Assembly (NCBI RefSeq): GCF_963662255.1
Contig: NC_085047.1
Coordinates: 20,184,258-20,248,257 of the forward strand
Direction: 5' to 3'
Source: Cinclus cinclus
Taxonomy: Eukaryota; Chordata; Aves; Passeriformes; Cinclidae
DNA: 64,000 nt
In this document: positions 56,900-64,000 of the stretch, one piece after another
Layout of the letters: every line of letters begins with the position of its first letter
How positions within the stretch are numbered: the stretch's first letter is position 1
Program-made: the position numbers and the translations under genes
The notes under the pieces: model-generated
What the model was told of the DNA's origin: nothing
Databases searched by the model: none
What the model saw: only the letters and a program-made list of their open reading frames with translations

Positions 56900-57270
56900 A
56901 CGAGGGCTCCAAATTCCAACCAGGCAGCCTGCTCCAGTGACACACTGCCCTCCTGGCCAAAAACTCATGCTCAGCCTCTCAAGCTGCAATTTCTGGCTGC
57001 TGCCATCTGGTGCTACTGCAAATTGCTCACATTCAATGGTCTTTGCAACTCCCCTTCCACTGGCTCTGCCCTCAGCCCCCTCCACAGCACAGTGAACAAC
57101 CCCAGCTCCCTCCCATGCTCCCTGAAGACCACTTGCACAAAGCCCCTCCCTGTCCTCAACACACCCTGCTGGACCCCTCTGCAGCTTTTCCAAGTATTTT
57201 TGTACTGGAGTACATACATTAAAAGTGACCACAGAAATGCAGCCTCACTGGTGCCATCTCACCAGTGTCA
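56900..57270 (-). mobile_element. Worn CR1-type LINE fragment (probable)
   Basis: A GC-richer patch. On the plus strand it resembles the reverse complement of CR1: an aacaaccccagctccctccc block, then short remnants resembling CCCTCCCTGTCC...CTGGACCCCTC, then tgtactggag and gcagcctcactggtgcc. These occur in the CR1 order but with many gaps and changes, so it is an old, broken copy. The open frames on both strands here are by-products. Confidence 0.55.
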
Positions 57271-59389
57271 GGAAAAGGAGAATCAGTGTCCCTGTTTGCC
57301 ATTATGATGCATAGCAGGACTTGGACAATCAAAGTTAAACAGATTTTTTTTTTTCTCTTTGCCAGTAAAGGGGGGGGGGTGTGATGACATGTGCTCCTCC
57401 CAACTCAAACACTTTCTCCAGCTTTTCAGTAACCTTTCCTATATGCTGACACCAAAATCCATCAGTGTTTTAGCAAAAAGCCCTTCCATTCCTTATCCTG
57501 GTAACACAATAAATTATAATTATTTCTCTTAGCAATCCACAACATTGGCAAACCATCCTTTGATACCCTTCGTCGCACCAGTCAACACTCAGATTCACTG
57601 CCTGAACAAAGATGCATGTCCTAAATAGTCCATCCTGCACAGCAGTACACATGGCTTACATGGATTAATGTCACCCAAAAGAATTGGGATCATTCCATCT
57701 TAATCCTCCCTCATCCATTTTAACCTTCAGGTTAAAGACATTAAGAATAATTAATAAATTTTCTATTTTAAACTTTTAGCAGTAAAAAAAAGGCTGAGAA
57801 GCACCAAGTACAGAATCTTGTGAGCGGCATAAAGTCAGTTCTGTGATTCCTACTGTTAGCCATCAAGTTATTATCTAATTAGAGTATATGCTAGGACTCA
57901 TCAGGTATATGTCAAGCCATAGAAATGTCTGACAATTTAAGTATATTAGATTTAGCAAAATAACTTGTCATTTTAAGGAATGCCAATGAAGCTTAATTCC
58001 TGTTACCATGACACAGACAGTATTACACAATGTTATTTTCTGTTAGAAAATAAACCAGATTTCCCTTTATTTTCCTTACTAGTTTTGTTATTTTAAGAAC
58101 TTACCTTTTTCATTTTTACAGGGAACACAGATTTCCTTCTCTATTTCTAATTTCCCATGTATCACAGTCTCTGCTATGCCAATTATAATTTTTTTCTTTC
58201 GATAAACTAGTGACTCCCTTAACTAACCACTGGACTGCAAAATATTTCAGCATTAATGCTGCATCACCATGATGTATTTCAATCTTCATGACCTTAAGAG
58301 ATCTGCCTCATTCCTTCACCCTGCCAGCTGTTTCCTCCTCTACTAGACTTCAGTATCTTCTAAACTTATTCATCCTTATATTTCTCATTTAGTCCATTTT
58401 TGAAAAAACAAACACTAAACACAAAACCCTACACAATCAAAAAACGTAGTTTTCCTTCACTCTGGTAAATTTATCAAAGTCTGAGATTACTGACTAGCAC
58501 AGCAGCTTGAATACATGCAGTATGAGTAAACATTTGTCTATTACAAGGTAAAGAAGAACAAGAGCAAAAAGGCCAATCTCACATTACACTCTCCGTTTTA
58601 AATTCAAGAACAACTTTAAAAAAAACAAAGTTCCTTTTATTGGTATATCAGGCCTTTTAGTATGTGTAACTCAGTAACATGAAGTGTTTAAGATGCAATT
58701 TTACACTTGATTCATACAAATTCATTGCTGACAGTCCTCATTACTTTGTTTGGGGTTGGGGAATTTTTAGCTGACATTGGGTTTTGTGTGTTCAAGAACT
58801 TTAAATAGGACATAAAAATTGCTTCACATCTAGCAGAGCAATTTCCTTAGCTCAGGAGTTTGAAAGCTTGAATATAAAACTTGATTTCACAGAGCAGCAT
58901 TGAACCTGAGACTTCTTTTCTCTGGTAGTTAATAAAAGCAACACATAACCTAAATATAATGTAGGAATATGGAGGGGTAGATGAAGCATTATTTGAACAC
59001 TCAAAGACTGTGCATGTGAATTTGGAGGACACAGATGGAAGTTGTGGAAGTAGTGGGCGTTGTTAGACCAGTTTAAGATACCCCCTCATAACAGATCCAG
59101 ACAAGCACTCCTGCAGGTCTGAGGGGACAAATAACAAAACAGGAAGAGCTAAAATGTATATATTCCAATGCATCTAATATAACAGATTTAAAGAAGAATC
59201 TTAGCCCAGTTGAAATGAAGTTAAAGATATGACAGCTCATATGACAAGCAAACTAAAGCCTTGTTAACCTTTTCCTTGATCACTTGCAACTACCTCTGAT
59301 ATTAAGAACATTTATTGGTTTACAGTAGTGATAATCAGCTAGCATAAAAAAAAATCAGCACTGAAATCATAGTGAAATAGTAGCACATA

Positions 59390-60412
59390 TGGTGAGTTAA
59401 CCCCAGCTGGATGCCAGGCACTCACCAAAGCCACTCCATTACTCCCCTCCACAAGTGGCCAGGGCAGAGAACATACAGTGAAAGGACAAAATATGAGATA
59501 AGAACAGGGAGAGAGCACAAATCAATTACCATCATGGGAAAAACAGACTCAGCTTGGGGAAACTAACTGAATTTATTACCAGTCAAAATCAGAGCAGGAT
59601 AATTCATCCTTCAACCCCTCCTTGCTTTCCAGCACTATCTCTTCCTCCCCCAGTGGTACAGGGGCACAGGGAATGAAGGTTATGACTTCTGCTGCTGCTC
59701 AGGCAGAAAAGTCCTTCCCCTGCTCCAGCCTGGGGTGCCTTCCAAGGGAGAGTCTTCCATAAACTTCTCCAGTGTGAGTGTACCCCATTGGCAACAGTTC
59801 TTCAGGCACTGCTCCAACATGGGTCACTTTTCCATTGGGCGCAGTCCTTCAAGAACAGCCTGCTCCAGCATGGGTCCCCCACAGGGTCGCAAGTCCTACC
59901 AGAAAACCTGTTTCAGCACATGCTCTTCTCTCCATGGGTCCTACCAGGAACCTGTTTCAGCACAGGCCTCACACAGGGTCACAGCCTCTTCTCAGGCATC
60001 CATCCAGCTGCTCTGGTATAAGGCTACTCCACAGGCTGCATTCCTATGCAGGTGGATCTCTGCACTTCCATGGACCTCCATGAGCTGTGGGGGCACATTC
60101 TGCCTCACCATGGTCAGCAACACAGGCTGCAGGGGAATCTCTGCTCTGCTGCCTGGAGCACCTCCTGCCCCTCCTTCCCCACTGACCTTGGTGTTTGCAG
60201 AGCTGTTCCGCTCACATATTCTTGCTCCTCTCTTCTCTGGCCAAACTGCATCTGTGCCATAACTTTTTACCTTTTTAAATATGTTACCACAAAGGCATTA
60301 ACACCATTTCTGCCTGATTTAGCCTCGGCCCAGCGGCGTGTCTGCTCTGGAGCTGCCTGGCTTTGGCCTCCCCTGTAGCCACCCCACTACCAAAACCTGG
60401 CTATGCAAACCA
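59390..60412. mobile_element. Solo LTR of an avian ERVL-like endogenous retrovirus
   Basis: About 1.02 kb with short terminal inverted repeats (TGGT...ACCA). It matches a family common in songbirds from memory: gtgagttaaccccagctgg near one end, a caattaccatcatgggaaaaacagactc block, several imperfect repeats of a ctgctccagcatgggtcc unit, a caccatggtcagcaacac block, an aaatatgttaccac block, and a tgtagccaccccactacc end. No gag, pol or env sequence adjoins it, so it is a solo LTR left by recombination. The overlapping plus-strand open frames (longest 59735-60262) are not genes. I could not identify a clean target-site duplication or fix its orientation. Confidence 0.8.
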
Positions 60413-61702
60413 AATACAATTCTGAGACAAAGAAAACTAAAAGTAACAGCAGGAAGTCTCTAGACTCGGAAAGACAACCAAAGAATGAAACTGTAATTAC
60501 TGCCTCCATTGTACACCATTATCTTAGGTTGAATAAAACAGAGTAGTATACACTAAAAACCCCAGAGGACCATACTTAAAGCACAGGTAAGAATGCAATA
60601 AAACCAAAGTAATTTTAAGCTTTAAGCTAATGAAAAAGCATCCAATCTCCTTTCATCTTTCTCATTTCAGAAAGAAAGAAAAAAAATGTGGCAAGAGGAA
60701 AAAAAAACCACCATAAATCCACTGATCTCCCTCTCACTAGAGATCAAGACCCAAAATATGAGTCAAGACCCAAGATCTACACTACTTACAGTTTTGATAA
60801 GCAGCATCTCAAAAGCTTCATGAACCTCAAAAAATTGTCTCAGGGTTACTCAAAGTGAAATTTTATTGCTTAGATATATGAATAAAAGTTGACATTTTAG
60901 GCAGCAAAGGCAGCACTCCTTTCCTAAGGCTATTAAGAGAAATTACTTACTAAAGTCTTAGTAAATAATGTTACTAAATGCTACAGTAACCTGTGAATTT
61001 TTACTGTGCAACAGCATAATGACCAGTCTTTAAGAGGTTTTGGATTTTATCACTTCATTCCACGTTTCATTTTATGAACACCATCCCTAGGTCCCACATT
61101 AAGTAACTTATCCATGCCCCATTGACATTCACAGAGGAAAAGCACTCCAATCACAACTTCCTGTCTCTGTGCATCTCAAACAGGGCCCTCTTCATTCTGT
61201 GGAAGTCCTTAAGGTTGTTTGTTTTAACACTAATGATCAATATTTTCTTTGGAACAACCAACATGCAGCAGATTCAAATGTTTCCAGAGAGGAAAGATAA
61301 CTTTTAATGCATATTTCAAGTTAAGATTATTTTTCTAATCTTTACTGATAGAAGAAAAAAAATCAAGAATTACTACCGCATAAATCAAACTGAAAACTCA
61401 CAAAAATGGTTAAATGAGTGAACAGAAGAAAAACCTGCAATCAACTTCTTGCAAAAGCAAAAAGTGCACTTTTAGAGAGAAAAAAACCTGAGGAAATATT
61501 TCAGAAAAAAAAATGGAAATGCTGTTAGGAGAGCATAACAAGATCTACAGCTTCTATTATCTGATTAAAAAGATTTCACAAGAAACCTCTTCCATTTGCC
61601 TGTGAGATTTGACAATTCTGAAAGGTGAACTTCAAAGCTTCTATCCATAGATAAACCATATCAGAGCAACAGTGGTCAATTAAACCTCAACAGTAGTAAT
61701 TA

Positions 61703-64000
<2,298 letters not shown>

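Noticed and set aside
59735..60262. 175-codon plus-strand open frame, with others overlapping it.
   Set aside because: It lies wholly inside the solo LTR, shows LTR sub-repeats rather than a protein pattern, and several frames are open at once because of the GC-rich repeat.

Overview
The window is vertebrate nuclear DNA, most likely from a bird. It is AT-rich, its coding exons are short and far apart, and it carries two CR1-type LINE fragments and an LTR of a kind typical of songbird endogenous retroviruses. There is no operon structure, phage or CRISPR, and I saw no RNA gene. Nearly all the long open reading frames are chance frames or frames through repeats. The real coding sequence is in 25 exons of two convergent genes.

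Positions 1 to about 41,850, plus strand: the 3' half of ABI3BP (Target of Nesh-SH3, TARSH), a secreted extracellular-matrix protein. The signal peptide and first FN3 domain lie upstream of the window. I can place 18 exons. Seven small exons (743-6198; six of exactly 75 nt and one of 66 nt) and four longer ones (11171-19537) are all symmetric phase 1-1 and encode the Pro/Thr/Lys-rich stalk. Three exons (20230-31965) encode the C-terminal FN3 domain. A 30-nt linker exon follows, and three conserved exons (34434-40576) encode the C-terminal domain shared with FNDC1, ending in GKW and a stop. The 9.9 kb intron inside the FN3 domain holds a 159-nt exon-like open frame of unknown origin and a 280-bp polypyrimidine satellite.

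Positions about 41,850 to 42,700: the short tail-to-tail interval between the genes, with poly(A) signals on both strands.

Positions about 42,700 to 64,000, minus strand: TFG (TRK-fused gene), with all seven coding exons present (PB1 domain, coiled coil, conserved middle segment, Gln/Pro-rich tail), giving a predicted 391 residues. The non-coding first exon and promoter are probably beyond position 64,000, because no CpG-rich promoter is visible at that end. TFG intron 2 carries a solo LTR of about 1 kb and a worn CR1 fragment. The last TFG coding exon is a sharp GC/CpG-rich island in AT-rich surroundings.

The two proteins do not act in one pathway. ABI3BP is extracellular; TFG organises COPII vesicles at ER exit sites. 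The adjacency and convergent arrangement match the human 3q12 order as I remember it. I found no undescribed biological system. The best leads are small: a decayed repeat exon, an orphan exon-like frame, a NAGNAG acceptor in TFG, overlapping gene ends, and the GC-rich terminal TFG exon.
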